Source of the DNA: Armatimonadota bacterium
Lineage (GTDB): Bacteria; Armatimonadota; Zipacnadia; Zipacnadales; FEN-943
Assembly (NCBI GenBank): GCA_026419655.1
Contig: JANZZA010000555.1
Location: 1 to 11,669 of the forward strand
DNA length: 11,669 bases
Reading direction: 5' to 3'
The notes under the pieces are model-generated. The model had not been told where the DNA came from and did not search any database. It worked only from the letters and a program-made list of their open reading frames with translations. This document shows, piece after piece, positions 1 to 6,284 of this stretch (positions are counted from its first letter, which is position 1; each line of letters opens with the position of its first letter). Both the position numbers and the translations under genes were made by a program.

Positions 1-456
1 AGGGCTTTGGATGTGCGCCGGCGACTTCTAGACCTTGTGGCATCTTTGCCCGGCCAGCCGCTGGTGGCTGCCCTGGCCCTCGGTGAGGAGCTGATAGGAC
101 TTTCCGAGGCCTGGTGGCGGGCGATAAATGAGGGTGATGAAGCCGCAGAGGTTCTCCAAAAGAGCGGCGACCGGGCGCGGCGCGTGGCGATGGTGGATGT
201 ATTGGACCTGATGGCCAGCCTCTTGCGCGACGTGATGCTTCTGTGTGGGGGCGGAGAAGAAGGCGTGCTCAACGTGGATGCTCTTGAAACCTTGCGCGGT
301 CTGGCGGCAGGCACCACAGCGGCCAAGGCGCGCCGCGCCGCTGCTGCTGTCCATCAGGTGCAGCGACATATCCGTGGCAATGCCAACCTGAAGCTCGCCT
401 GCGAGCTGCTTATCGTCCAGGTTATGCAACTCTTGCGCACGAGGGCGGCCGCGTAG
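1..456 (+). CDS. holB: DNA polymerase III delta-prime subunit-like protein, C-terminal part (5' end outside window)
   Basis: The frame is open from the first base to TAG at 454-456, so this is the last ~151 residues of a longer protein; the TTG at 7 is not a convincing start. The sequence is all-helical and lacks AAA+ ATPase motifs, as expected for the C-terminal collar domain of a clamp-loader subunit. A mid-region 'DLMASLLRDVMLL' resembles the helix leading to the conserved 'W.RD' segment of delta-prime, and the closing 'GNANLKLACELLIVQVMQLL' matches the delta-prime ending of the type N-x-N-x-x-L-x-L-E-x-L-L. In the holoenzyme, delta-prime is the rigid stator of the loader that places the beta sliding clamp on DNA. 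folK follows after 3 nt, suggesting cotranscription. The N-terminal AAA+ region would settle the call; a DnaX-like C-terminus is the main alternative. Confidence 0.72.
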   Translation, partial: RALDVRRRLLDLVASLPGQPLVAALALGEELIGLSEAWWRAINEGDEAAEVLQKSGDRARRVAMVDVLDLMASLLRDVMLLCGGGEEGVLNVDALETLRGLAAGTTAAKARRAAAAVHQVQRHIRGNANLKLACELLIVQVMQLLRTRAAA

Positions 457-459
457 GCT

Positions 460-969
460 GTGAAATACTTCCTGGGACTTGGCAGCAATCTCGGCCAGCG
501 GGCGGTAAACCTGGCTGAAGCCTTGGTGCGTTTGGCGCGGATTGCGGGGCTTCGCTTGTGCAGAGTCTCCTCTGTCTACGAGACCGAACCTGTGGGCATT
601 ACTGAGCAGCCACGATTTCTCAACATGGTCGTGGAGATTGGCGCGGATCTTCATCCTGAAAAGCTAATGGCGGAGCTGCTGCGCGTTGAACAGGCAATGG
701 GGCGCGTGCGGGACATTCGCTGGGGGCCGAGGCTGATTGACCTGGACCTGCTTCTGTGGGACGGGCCGCCACTAGTCGGCCAGCAGGTCGAGCTTCCGCA
801 CCCGCGGTTGATGGAGCGTTCCTTTGTGCTTATTCCGTTGGCTGAGATCGTGCCTGGGTTGGTGCTACCGGATGGGCGGCAGGCTTGCGAGGCCGCGCCG
901 TCCGACCCGGGCGTGGTCCTTGTGGGCCCTCTTTCTTCAGTCGTGCGCCGTGAAATGGCTGGTGGCTAA
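460..969 (+). CDS. folK: 2-amino-4-hydroxy-6-hydroxymethyldihydropteridine diphosphokinase (HPPK)
   Basis: HPPK transfers pyrophosphate from ATP to 6-hydroxymethyl-7,8-dihydropterin in cytoplasmic tetrahydrofolate synthesis. The 169-residue length is normal for a single-domain enzyme. Visible family motifs are GLGSNLG at residues 6-12, YETEPVG at 40-46 (pterin pocket), the signature RWGPRLIDLDLLLW at 87-100 with D94 and D96 as the two Mg-binding aspartates, and LPHPR...ER.FVL..L.EI.P at about 112-132. The start is GTG at 460, only 3 nt after the preceding stop and with a weak Shine-Dalgarno, so translation is probably coupled to the upstream gene. No folP or folB is visible beside it; the rest of the folate pathway must be elsewhere. 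Identification is secure; the start is very likely because GLGSN sits at its usual distance from the N-terminus. Confidence 0.96.
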   Translation: MKYFLGLGSNLGQRAVNLAEALVRLARIAGLRLCRVSSVYETEPVGITEQPRFLNMVVEIGADLHPEKLMAELLRVEQAMGRVRDIRWGPRLIDLDLLLWDGPPLVGQQVELPHPRLMERSFVLIPLAEIVPGLVLPDGRQACEAAPSDPGVVLVGPLSSVVRREMAGG

Positions 970-1026
970 CGTCTTGTTTTCGTGCGCGGGTCCCGGCAGG
1001 AAGAGTATTATCGTGCCTGGTCCGCG

Positions 1027-1048
1027 AGGCCCGGGCTCTCTCGGGCCT
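1027..1048 (+). other. GC-rich hairpin directly upstream of the GspF-like gene
   Basis: AGGCCCG (1027-1033) and CGGGCCT (1042-1048) form a perfect 7-bp stem around an 8-nt loop. No T-run follows, so it is not a standard intrinsic terminator. It ends 3 nt before the AAGGAG ribosome-binding site of the next gene. A TATTAT sequence at 1006-1011 could be a -10 box, but no good -35 sits 16-18 nt upstream. If transcription began near there, the hairpin would lie in the 5' leader and could affect translation. A weak or Rho-assisted terminator after folK is the alternative. Confidence 0.45.
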
Positions 1049-1051
1049 GGC

Positions 1052-1057
1052 AAGGAG
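1052..1057 (+). promoter_or_regulatory. Shine-Dalgarno AAGGAG supporting a TTG start
   Basis: AAGGAG lies 9 nt before TTG at 1067. An in-frame TGA at 1058-1060 excludes any earlier start, and the next ATG (1127) would cut off the first ~20 residues of the first GspF domain. Together these favour TTG 1067 as the true start. Confidence 0.7.
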
Positions 1058-1066
1058 TGACGCTAT

Positions 1067-2077
1067 TTGCTTTTTGGCGACCGACTGCTTCGCGAGAAGA
1101 CAGGTGCCTTCCGACAATTGGCGACAATGCTTGCCGCTGGCATGACACTAGCTGAGTCGCTGTCTGTTCTTTACACGCGAGTTCAGGAGCCACGGTTGCG
1201 GGCCTTTTTCGCTCGCGCTGCTCGCGAAGCAGGCGCTGGCCGCCGGCTATCCGAGATACTTGCCGAGTATCCGCAACTGTTCCCTCCTCTCAATCTGGCC
1301 ATGGTGGAGGCTGCTGAGCACTCCGGGCGTATCGAGGAAATCTTCAGCCGTCTCGCCGATTACCACGAACAGGAATACCGCGTCCGCCTGATGCTCAGCC
1401 GCGAGACTTTTTACCCCAAGGTCCTGGCTGCTGCTATTTTCCTTATTCCGGTTGCGGGCAATGCAATTGTTCGCTGGTTGACCGAGGGCTCGGGCGCAGC
1501 AATCATCTCGGTTCTCAGGGCCTGTGCTTTGTTGGGCCTGATTGGCGGTCTGCCTGCCCTTGCGATTTATGCGGTCTACCGGTCCCTGGCGCGCAGCGAG
1601 GCTGGGCGGGCAGCCTTGGACGACTTTAAGCTACGGGTGCCGCTGATCGGCAAGGTCGTTCATCGCTCAGCCATGGCGCGCTTTTCGCGCGCCTTGGCGA
1701 CCCTGTATCGCGCAGGCGTGGCCATGGACAGGTCTTTGGAGCTTGCCGGGGATGCGGCGGCCAACGCGCGATTCCGGGCGATAGCACGCCAGGCGGCGCA
1801 ACAAATCCGGCGCGGTGAGGGGCTCGCTGATGCTCTGGTTGCCGCAGGCCTCGCCGACCAGATGGTTTTGGGCATGGTGCGCACCGGCGAACAAACTGGA
1901 AACCTTGATGAGACCATGGACCATGTGGCGGCGTACTATGAAGATGAGGCTGCTACCGCCACGCGCCAGATGGCGGTTGCCATTGTGCCGGTGGCGGTGA
2001 TAGTGGCGGCGATTGTGGTTGGCGTGATGGTGCTGCGCTTCTATACTGGGCTGTATGGTGGGTTGGCTGGCGAGTAG
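1067..2077 (+). CDS. Type II secretion system F / PilC-type inner-membrane platform protein
   Basis: In type II secretion and type IV pili, GspF/PilC is the polytopic membrane platform that couples the cytoplasmic assembly ATPase to pseudopilus or pilus growth. This 336-residue protein has the family's duplicated layout. The first cytoplasmic domain (about 12-110) contains 'MLAAGMTLAESL' and 'EAAEHSGRIEEIF'; the second (about 200-298) contains the matching 'LATLYRAGVAMDRSLEL' and 'MVRTGEQTGNLDE'. Three hydrophobic segments are visible at about 118-137, 146-171 and 301-327. It is shorter than typical ~400-residue GspF because the usual N-terminal extension before the first domain is nearly absent. 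The start is TTG with a good Shine-Dalgarno. No GspE/PilB ATPase, PilT, GspG/pilin or secretin lies in the window, so its partners must be elsewhere. Family assignment is firm; whether it serves secretion, a pilus or a competence pseudopilus cannot be told. Confidence 0.9.
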   Translation: MLFGDRLLREKTGAFRQLATMLAAGMTLAESLSVLYTRVQEPRLRAFFARAAREAGAGRRLSEILAEYPQLFPPLNLAMVEAAEHSGRIEEIFSRLADYHEQEYRVRLMLSRETFYPKVLAAAIFLIPVAGNAIVRWLTEGSGAAIISVLRACALLGLIGGLPALAIYAVYRSLARSEAGRAALDDFKLRVPLIGKVVHRSAMARFSRALATLYRAGVAMDRSLELAGDAAANARFRAIARQAAQQIRRGEGLADALVAAGLADQMVLGMVRTGEQTGNLDETMDHVAAYYEDEAATATRQMAVAIVPVAVIVAAIVVGVMVLRFYTGLYGGLAGE

Positions 2078-2458
2078 CATTAGTGCCCCAGTGGTTGCTT
2101 TGCAGGTGTGGGGTTGGGCGGCGCGCGGTGAAGTACTGTCGTAGTTCCTTCGCGGTTGCCAGCTAGCTCCGCCGAAAGGGCCTTTGTTGTGTTGATCGTT
2201 TGCGGTTATGGCCTGCCTTCTATTAAGGCCTGGCGGGGTGGAAACAAAAAGAAAGGTCTTCGGAAGAGAGCTGGGCGGCGCCTCTTTGCAAAGGTGATTG
2301 TTGCAGGAGTCGCCTCGACGTACCTGCCAGACCGTGCGCGGCGCACGTCTGCGTGGAGAACTTGTGCTGTGTGGGCGCAGCTCAGTCGTGGCCTAACAGT
2401 TTTGCAGGAATCGCCCAAGGGATTTCCCAAAGACGAATCCGGTGAGAGTGATGAAGCA
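2078..2458 (+). other. Gene-free leader of about 380 nt before panC
   Basis: No convincing gene is visible on either strand. The panC frame stays open upstream to a TTG at 2156, but the ~100 extra residues resemble no PanC extension. The two other forward frames have early stops. Just after the preceding stop, CCCCA (2086-2090) and TGGGG (2109-2113) can pair around a small inner TGC-TTT-GCA hairpin; with no T-run, it is at best a weak terminator. A strong stem-loop lies at 2328-2351, and a smaller GGGA/TCCC hairpin near 2420. A promoter for the pan-nad operon probably lies here, but I could not identify convincing -35/-10 boxes. I do not recognise a known riboswitch or structured RNA family. 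Confidence 0.55.
2328..2351 (+). other. Ten-base-pair stem-loop in the panC leader
   Basis: CAGAC (2328-2332) and GTCTG (2347-2351) pair, as do GTGCG (2334-2338) and CGCAC (2342-2346). The result is a 10-bp stem with one bulged C (2333) and a CGG loop (2339-2341). It lies 107 nt before the panC ATG and has no T-run after it. It is the most stable simple fold in this leader and could belong to a larger RNA element, though that is inference. Confidence 0.5.
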
Positions 2459-3301
2459 ATGGTAGTTGAGGCTGATCTGCGCAACATGTCAGTGTTGGTG
2501 CGAGAAGAGGCGCGCAAAGGCCGCGCGGTTGGTTTCGTGCCGACTATGGGGGCATTACACGAAGGGCACCTAAGCCTCGTGCGCCGGTGTCGGGCGGAAA
2601 ATGATTTGACGGTGGTGAGCATCTTCGTTAATCCCACCCAGTTCGGTCCTAATGAAGACCTTGATACCTATCCGCGCACCTTTGAGGCCGATTGTGCGGC
2701 TCTGGAAGCCCTGGGGTGTGACGTGGTGTTTGCGCCGCGGGCGCAGGACATGTACGCCGCCGACCACAGCACCTGGGTCATCGTCGAGGGGCTCACAGAG
2801 CCTCTGTGTGGGCGGTATCGGCCCGGCCATTTCCGTGGGGTGACAACTGTAGTGGCCAAGCTGTTCAACATCGTCCGCCCTGACCGCGCCTACTTCGGCC
2901 AGAAGGACTATCAGCAGTTGAAGGTCATCGAGCGCATGGTTCGCGACCTGAATTTTGGTATCGAGATAGTACCCTGCCCGACGGTCCGCGAGCCTGACGG
3001 GTTGGCCATGAGCAGCCGTAACGCATATCTTTCGGCGGAGGAAAGGGCAGTGGCACCTGCCCTTTACGCAGCTCTGGTGAAGGCGGCCGAAGCAGTCCGC
3101 GCAGGGGCCTCCGGCGATGAAGTAGAGGAAATGGTGCGGCGTGAGTTATCCGCGGTGCCCGCCTTTGAGGTACAATATGTAGAGGCTGTGCATCCTGAGA
3201 CGCTGGAGCCGGCTCGGTGGGCTGGTCCGCCGATGGTGATTGCTGCGGCTGCCTTTCTTGGCAGGACACGCCTCATTGATAATGTCATCGTCGAAAGCTG
3301 A
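2459..3301 (+). CDS. panC: Pantothenate synthetase (pantoate--beta-alanine ligase)
   Basis: PanC condenses pantoate with beta-alanine, using ATP through a pantoyl-adenylate, in the last step of pantothenate (vitamin B5) synthesis. I chose ATG 2459, which gives 280 residues, the usual family length; the open frame extends about 100 codons further upstream without PanC similarity. Motifs from this start: PTMGALHEGHLSLV (28-41, HIGH-like nucleotide site), FVNPTQFGPNEDLDTYPR (56-73), GRYRPGHFRGVTTVVAK (118-134), FGQKDYQQ (146-153), and REPDGLAMSSRNAYLS (177-192, KMSKS-like loop). The C-terminal substrate-gating domain follows, with LIDN near the end. The stop overlaps the panD start by 1 nt (TGATG), and panD makes the beta-alanine that PanC consumes. 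panB, for pantoate synthesis, is not in the window. Identification is certain; the start is very likely. Confidence 0.97.
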   Translation: MVVEADLRNMSVLVREEARKGRAVGFVPTMGALHEGHLSLVRRCRAENDLTVVSIFVNPTQFGPNEDLDTYPRTFEADCAALEALGCDVVFAPRAQDMYAADHSTWVIVEGLTEPLCGRYRPGHFRGVTTVVAKLFNIVRPDRAYFGQKDYQQLKVIERMVRDLNFGIEIVPCPTVREPDGLAMSSRNAYLSAEERAVAPALYAALVKAAEAVRAGASGDEVEEMVRRELSAVPAFEVQYVEAVHPETLEPARWAGPPMVIAAAAFLGRTRLIDNVIVES

Positions 3302-3660
3302 TGGATATGCTGCGGAAAATGCTCAAATCAAAAATTCATGGTGCCACGGTTACCGAGACAGCTCTGCATTACGAGGGGAGTATTACGCTCGACCGCGACC
3401 TGGTGGACGCCGCGAACCTGCTGCCTGGCGAGATGGTACTGGTGGTGAACCTGAACAATGGAGCGCGCTTGGAAACCTACGTCATCGAAGGAGAGCGGGG
3501 CTCGGGGGTAGTTTGTCTCAACGGCCCGGCGGCCCGGTTGGCACAGGTGGGGGATGTGGTTCATGTTATTTCGTGGGTTTATCTTGAGGATGCTGCGGCG
3601 CAAGCGTACCGTCCGGTGACCGTGAAAGTGGATGCGCGCAACAGGCTGGTGGGGCAGTAA
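3301..3660 (+). CDS. panD: Aspartate 1-decarboxylase (pyruvoyl-dependent)
   Basis: PanD decarboxylates L-aspartate to beta-alanine for pantothenate. It is made as a proenzyme that cleaves itself at a Gly-Ser bond, turning the serine into the pyruvoyl cofactor. The cleavage site YEGSIT is present. Counting from the second ATG (3307), the key residues fall at the positions known in E. coli PanD: K9, Y22, G24-S25, R54, Y58 and N72, within 'ERGSGVVCLNG' and neighbouring segments. This suggests 3307 (117 residues) may be the real start. ATG 3301 (119 residues) is reported because it overlaps the panC stop as TGATG, a classic coupling arrangement; neither ATG has a strong Shine-Dalgarno. The stop overlaps nadC as TAATG. 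No PanZ/PanM-like maturation factor is visible, as is usual outside enterobacteria. Confidence 0.97.
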   Translation: MDMLRKMLKSKIHGATVTETALHYEGSITLDRDLVDAANLLPGEMVLVVNLNNGARLETYVIEGERGSGVVCLNGPAARLAQVGDVVHVISWVYLEDAAAQAYRPVTVKVDARNRLVGQ

Positions 3661-4535
3661 TGCAGCGCCTGCCCGAGTGGCCGGTCGAGCGACAGGTAGT
3701 GGCCGGCATCGTGGCCACAGCTCTTTCCGAAGACGTCGGCCCAGGCGACCTTACCACGCGCCTTTGTGTTCCGGTTGAAACTCGCGCCATCGGCACGATA
3801 ATAGCTAAGAAGCCCGGTGTCCACTCGGGTCTTTACGTGGCTGAGGAAGTTTTTCGTCAACTCGACGAAGGGATTTCCTTCGAGGCCTTCGTCGCCGAGG
3901 GGGATGCCTTAGAAGTTGGCACTGTGCTGGCGCGGCTCACAGGTCCTGCGCGCCCCATCCTCACTGGCGAGCGCGTAGCCCTCAACTTCCTGCAGCACCT
4001 TTGTGGGATTGCCACTCTCACGAAGGCGTACGCCAAGGCCCTCGAGGGAACAGGCTGTGTGCTGCTCGATACGCGCAAGACCATGCCAGGTCTGCGGGCA
4101 CTAGAAAAGGCCGCAGTGCGGGCGGGTGGCGGGCACAATCATCGTCTGGCTCTCTATGACGGCTTGCTTATCAAAGACAATCATGTTCGCGCCGCCGGCG
4201 GAGTCGCGGCGGCGATTGCGGCAGCCCGTCGCGGCGTACATCCTGGCTTGCGCGTCGAGGTTGAGGCGCAGACCTTCGAACAAATAGAGGAAGCCCTGGA
4301 GGCGGGTGCCGATATTATAATGCTAGACAATTTTCCGCCAGAGCAGGTGGCGGAAGCTGTGCGGCGAATACGGGGGCGCGCCAAGACGGAGGCCTCTGGC
4401 GGGATAACGCTGGAGAACGTCGGCGCTTACGCGGAAGCAGGTGTTGATTTTGTATCCGTGGGCGCTCTCACGCATAGCGCCCCGGCGCTGGACCTCAGTC
4501 TGGAGCTTGTCGCCGATGAATCTGCCACGGCGTGA
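3660..4535 (+). CDS. nadC: Nicotinate-nucleotide pyrophosphorylase (quinolinate phosphoribosyltransferase)
   Basis: NadC converts quinolinate and PRPP to nicotinate mononucleotide, CO2 and pyrophosphate, the entry of de novo NAD synthesis. The 291 residues are full length. Visible motifs are EDVGPGDLTT (24-33), ERVALNFLQHLCGIAT (104-119), DTRKTMPGLR...EK.AVR.GGG.NHR (137-162, substrate-binding Arg and Lys residues), LYDGLLIKDNH (165-175), VEVE (199-202), LDN (222-224), EASGGI (244-249) and VGALTHS (267-273). The ATG overlaps the panD stop by one base. nadA and nadB, which make quinolinate from aspartate, are not present here. A nadC next to panCD places two aspartate-derived cofactor branches (beta-alanine and quinolinate) in one transcript. 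The last 20 nt overlap the next gene. Identification and start are secure. Confidence 0.97.
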   Translation: MQRLPEWPVERQVVAGIVATALSEDVGPGDLTTRLCVPVETRAIGTIIAKKPGVHSGLYVAEEVFRQLDEGISFEAFVAEGDALEVGTVLARLTGPARPILTGERVALNFLQHLCGIATLTKAYAKALEGTGCVLLDTRKTMPGLRALEKAAVRAGGGHNHRLALYDGLLIKDNHVRAAGGVAAAIAAARRGVHPGLRVEVEAQTFEQIEEALEAGADIIMLDNFPPEQVAEAVRRIRGRAKTEASGGITLENVGAYAEAGVDFVSVGALTHSAPALDLSLELVADESATA

Positions 4536-5697
4536 TGGGTTGGTATTTGGCAGGCGCGTCTTCCTCGGCGCGGGCACCTGGCTTGTGTTAGGAGTGTCTT
4601 CTTGCCTCTGGGCTGCTGGCACGCCCAATGTAAACCTGGCCCTAAACCGTCCCTACACGGCTAACTGTGGCATATTACCGGGCTGGGATGGCCTGGTGGA
4701 CGGGACCAAGAATTCGGATGAACCGCCGGATTGTTTTGCCACCGATGCCTCCCGCGACTTTCCCAAAACCATTGTCATTGATCTTGGTTCTATCTGCCAG
4801 GTCACCCGCATCGTCGTTCACAACTCAGCCAATGGCAACACAAGGCAAGTCGTGGTCTCGCTGTCGGCCGACGCCAAGAATTACGAAAAGCTGCGCGAAT
4901 ACGTTTTCCCCGCTGGCAGGTACTTGCCGCTCGTGCACTCCTTTGCCCCACGCAAGGCCCGCTTCGTGCGGCTGTCTTTTCCCGATACCTGGGGTGGGGG
5001 AGTGGGCGGAGACAGGATCATATACCTCAGAGAAGTAGAAATCTTCGGCAAGCGTTTCGGAGCGGCTGGGACTAGTCCATGGCCTTTTCTGGCTGCTTCC
5101 GCTATTGTGCGGCGCGGGGCGGCGTGGCCGACGGCCCGACGCTACCTTGATGAGTTATCACGGCCGGTGCTGCTAGCCGTGTTCACTGACGGCAAGCCCG
5201 ACCCGGTCCTCGGTCCAGACGGGTGGCTTACTCGTGCGCTGCGGTCGCGTCAAGCCGCCTGGGCAGCCGCTGGCGTCAAGGTGCAGAGTTTCTCCTTGGC
5301 CACCGACGGCGACCAGGCCGTTAAAGAACTGGCGAACCTTTTCACCACGGCGGTGCCGGACCTGCTGATGGTCGTGCCCTTGGCGGCGGCCCGCGAGAAC
5401 TTTGTGCGCGCTGCCCGGCAATTCGTGGAGGCTTCGAACAAGGCTGGGGTAGCTGTCATTGTGTGCTTACCGGCACCGCCGCGTGACAAGAGCGGGCTCG
5501 CCGTGGACACCGAGGAATACCGGCGGCTGCGGGCGGAACTACTGGCCATGGCGGCGCAGGTGGGTGGAGCTGTGATAGACCTGGGAGCGGCGCTTGCGAG
5601 GGCCGAGAACCCCAACAAACTGCTAGGCCCCGAGGGCCCCATAGGGCAGGGGATTGAAGTTGTCGCAAAGGCTGTCACGGGGTTGCTGCACGACTAG
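4516..5697 (+). CDS. Exported discoidin (F5/8 type C) domain protein with a degenerate SGNH-hydrolase-like domain
   Basis: I chose ATG 4516 (393 residues): it has TGGAG at 4501-4505 as ribosome-binding site and starts just before a signal peptide. The signal has GRRVFLG at 12-18 (Tat-like) and a hydrophobic stretch ending VSSC (27-30), which fits a lipobox. Signal peptidase I cleavage a few residues later is an alternative. Residues ~38-178 form a discoidin/F5-8C-like beta domain: 'NLALNRPY', 'LVDG', 'IVIDLGS', 'VTRIVVH', 'VVVSLSAD', 'ARFVRLSF' and closing 'LREVEIFG'. Such domains usually bind sugars or surfaces. Residues ~216-393 follow the alternating strand-helix order of SGNH hydrolases ('PDLLMVV', 'GVAVIVCLPAPP', 'GPEGPIGQG'). 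However, the GDS serine, G-x-N-D and the final D-x-x-H histidine are not visible, so it is probably not a normal esterase. The 20-nt overlap with nadC implies co-expression. Function unknown. Confidence 0.8.
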   Translation: MNLPRRDGLVFGRRVFLGAGTWLVLGVSSCLWAAGTPNVNLALNRPYTANCGILPGWDGLVDGTKNSDEPPDCFATDASRDFPKTIVIDLGSICQVTRIVVHNSANGNTRQVVVSLSADAKNYEKLREYVFPAGRYLPLVHSFAPRKARFVRLSFPDTWGGGVGGDRIIYLREVEIFGKRFGAAGTSPWPFLAASAIVRRGAAWPTARRYLDELSRPVLLAVFTDGKPDPVLGPDGWLTRALRSRQAAWAAAGVKVQSFSLATDGDQAVKELANLFTTAVPDLLMVVPLAAARENFVRAARQFVEASNKAGVAVIVCLPAPPRDKSGLAVDTEEYRRLRAELLAMAAQVGGAVIDLGAALARAENPNKLLGPEGPIGQGIEVVAKAVTGLLHD

Positions 5698-5854
5698 CCA
5701 GCGCCGTCGCGCAACTGGGCTGCCGACGCCGGATAGGGCGCGGGGAGTCCGTTTGTGTCTGGTCGCGGCCAGCTGCATTCATGCATCTTAAGCAAAAAAG
5801 CTCGTGGGCGGGTGCACGGCCGCGTGGCGACACGGCTGAGAGAGGCGTCTGATC
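5698..5854 (+). other. Intergenic leader before the small membrane protein gene
   Basis: This gap of 157 nt has no gene. It contains GGGTGC (5810-5815), a hairpin (5817-5838), CTGAGA (5836-5841) and CTGATC (5849-5854) immediately before ATG 5855. The order recalls part of a TPP riboswitch, but the pairing ACCC arm and the GCGTAGGGA-like end are missing, so I do not call one. GAGAGAGG at 5838-5845 serves as a plausible Shine-Dalgarno. Confidence 0.4.
5817..5838 (+). other. Hairpin with GCGA tetraloop
   Basis: CGGCC (5817-5821) pairs with GGCTG (5834-5838, one G-T pair), and GTG (5824-5826) pairs with CAC (5831-5833). A 2-nt bulge (5822-5823) interrupts the 5' side. The loop GCGA (5827-5830) is a GNRA tetraloop, a stable RNA loop class. 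The 3' arm touches the ribosome-binding region of the next gene. Confidence 0.4.
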
Positions 5855-6184
5855 ATGCAATGGATACTGTCAATGGCGGCAGGATTGTTCGTTGTCATCT
5901 TTGGCGTCGAGGTGGTGCGGTTCCTTTTCGAAAACCTGATGGGCCTCTACTCGGACCTGTCCCTTACCGATGCCTGCCTGATTTTGCTTGTGATTATTCA
6001 AACGACGATGCTGGTCCGCATGGTACTCTGGCAGCGCCAGCCAGAGGAGGAAGGAGTGCCCTCCAGGCGCCGACCGAAGCTAAGCCCGCGGCCAGCCTCA
6101 GCGGGTCAGAGGCCGCCGTCCAGCCGGCGCGGGGCAGCGCACGATGACGCTGACGTGAGGCGCCGCCGTCCATCATCCGGGTAG
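5855..6184 (+). CDS. Small two-helix membrane protein with a basic tail (unrecognised)
   Basis: I do not recognise this 109-residue protein. ATG 5855 is supported by GAGAGAGG about 9 nt upstream. Two hydrophobic segments, about 3-25 ('WILSMAAGLFVVIFGVEVV') and about 36-58 ('LSLTDACLILLVIIQTTMLV'), predict a helical hairpin with short acidic connections. The remaining ~45 residues are polar, rich in Arg, Pro and Ser. The tail 'PSRRRPKLSPRPAS...RRRRPSSG' looks like off-frame translation of GC-rich DNA. In the next frame the same DNA reads 'PTEAKPAASLSGSEAAVQP', ending at 6147, which looks more like a real linker. A frameshift near 6035-6065, natural or from sequencing, is therefore possible. 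It lies between an exported discoidin protein and a Tat-exported DUF362 protein, so an envelope role is conceivable but unproven. Confidence 0.6.
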   Translation: MQWILSMAAGLFVVIFGVEVVRFLFENLMGLYSDLSLTDACLILLVIIQTTMLVRMVLWQRQPEEEGVPSRRRPKLSPRPASAGQRPPSSRRGAAHDDADVRRRRPSSG

Positions 6185-6193
6185 GCCTTCCAC

Positions 6194-6215
6194 GGCAGGG
6201 TGGCCACCTGCTGCC
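6194..6215 (+). other. Inverted repeat between the small membrane protein and DUF362 genes
   Basis: GGCAG/CTGCC (6194-6198 and 6211-6215), or the shifted GCAGG/CCTGC (6195-6199 and 6207-6211), form short hairpins around the near-palindrome GTGGCCAC. No T-run follows, so a terminator is not well supported. The rest of the 6185-6284 gap shows nothing recognisable. Confidence 0.3.
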
Positions 6216-6284
6216 TGAAGTCTTGTCGCCAACTTACTGAAACCATCGCAGTGACATGCGCGTCCTATTGTGAAGAGCGAAGCA

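Noticed and set aside
1006..1011. TATTAT as a -10 box for the platform protein gene
   Set aside because: The only TTG-type -35 candidate (974-979) is 26 nt upstream, too far. Kept only as a remark in the hairpin entry.
2156..2458. Upstream in-frame extension of panC from a TTG at 2156
   Set aside because: It would add ~101 residues with no resemblance to PanC and no protein-like character. ATG 2459 gives the normal 280-residue enzyme.
4316..4321. TATAAT inside nadC as a promoter for the discoidin gene
   Set aside because: No -35-like sequence at the proper distance; the codons belong to a conserved NadC segment (IIMLDN).
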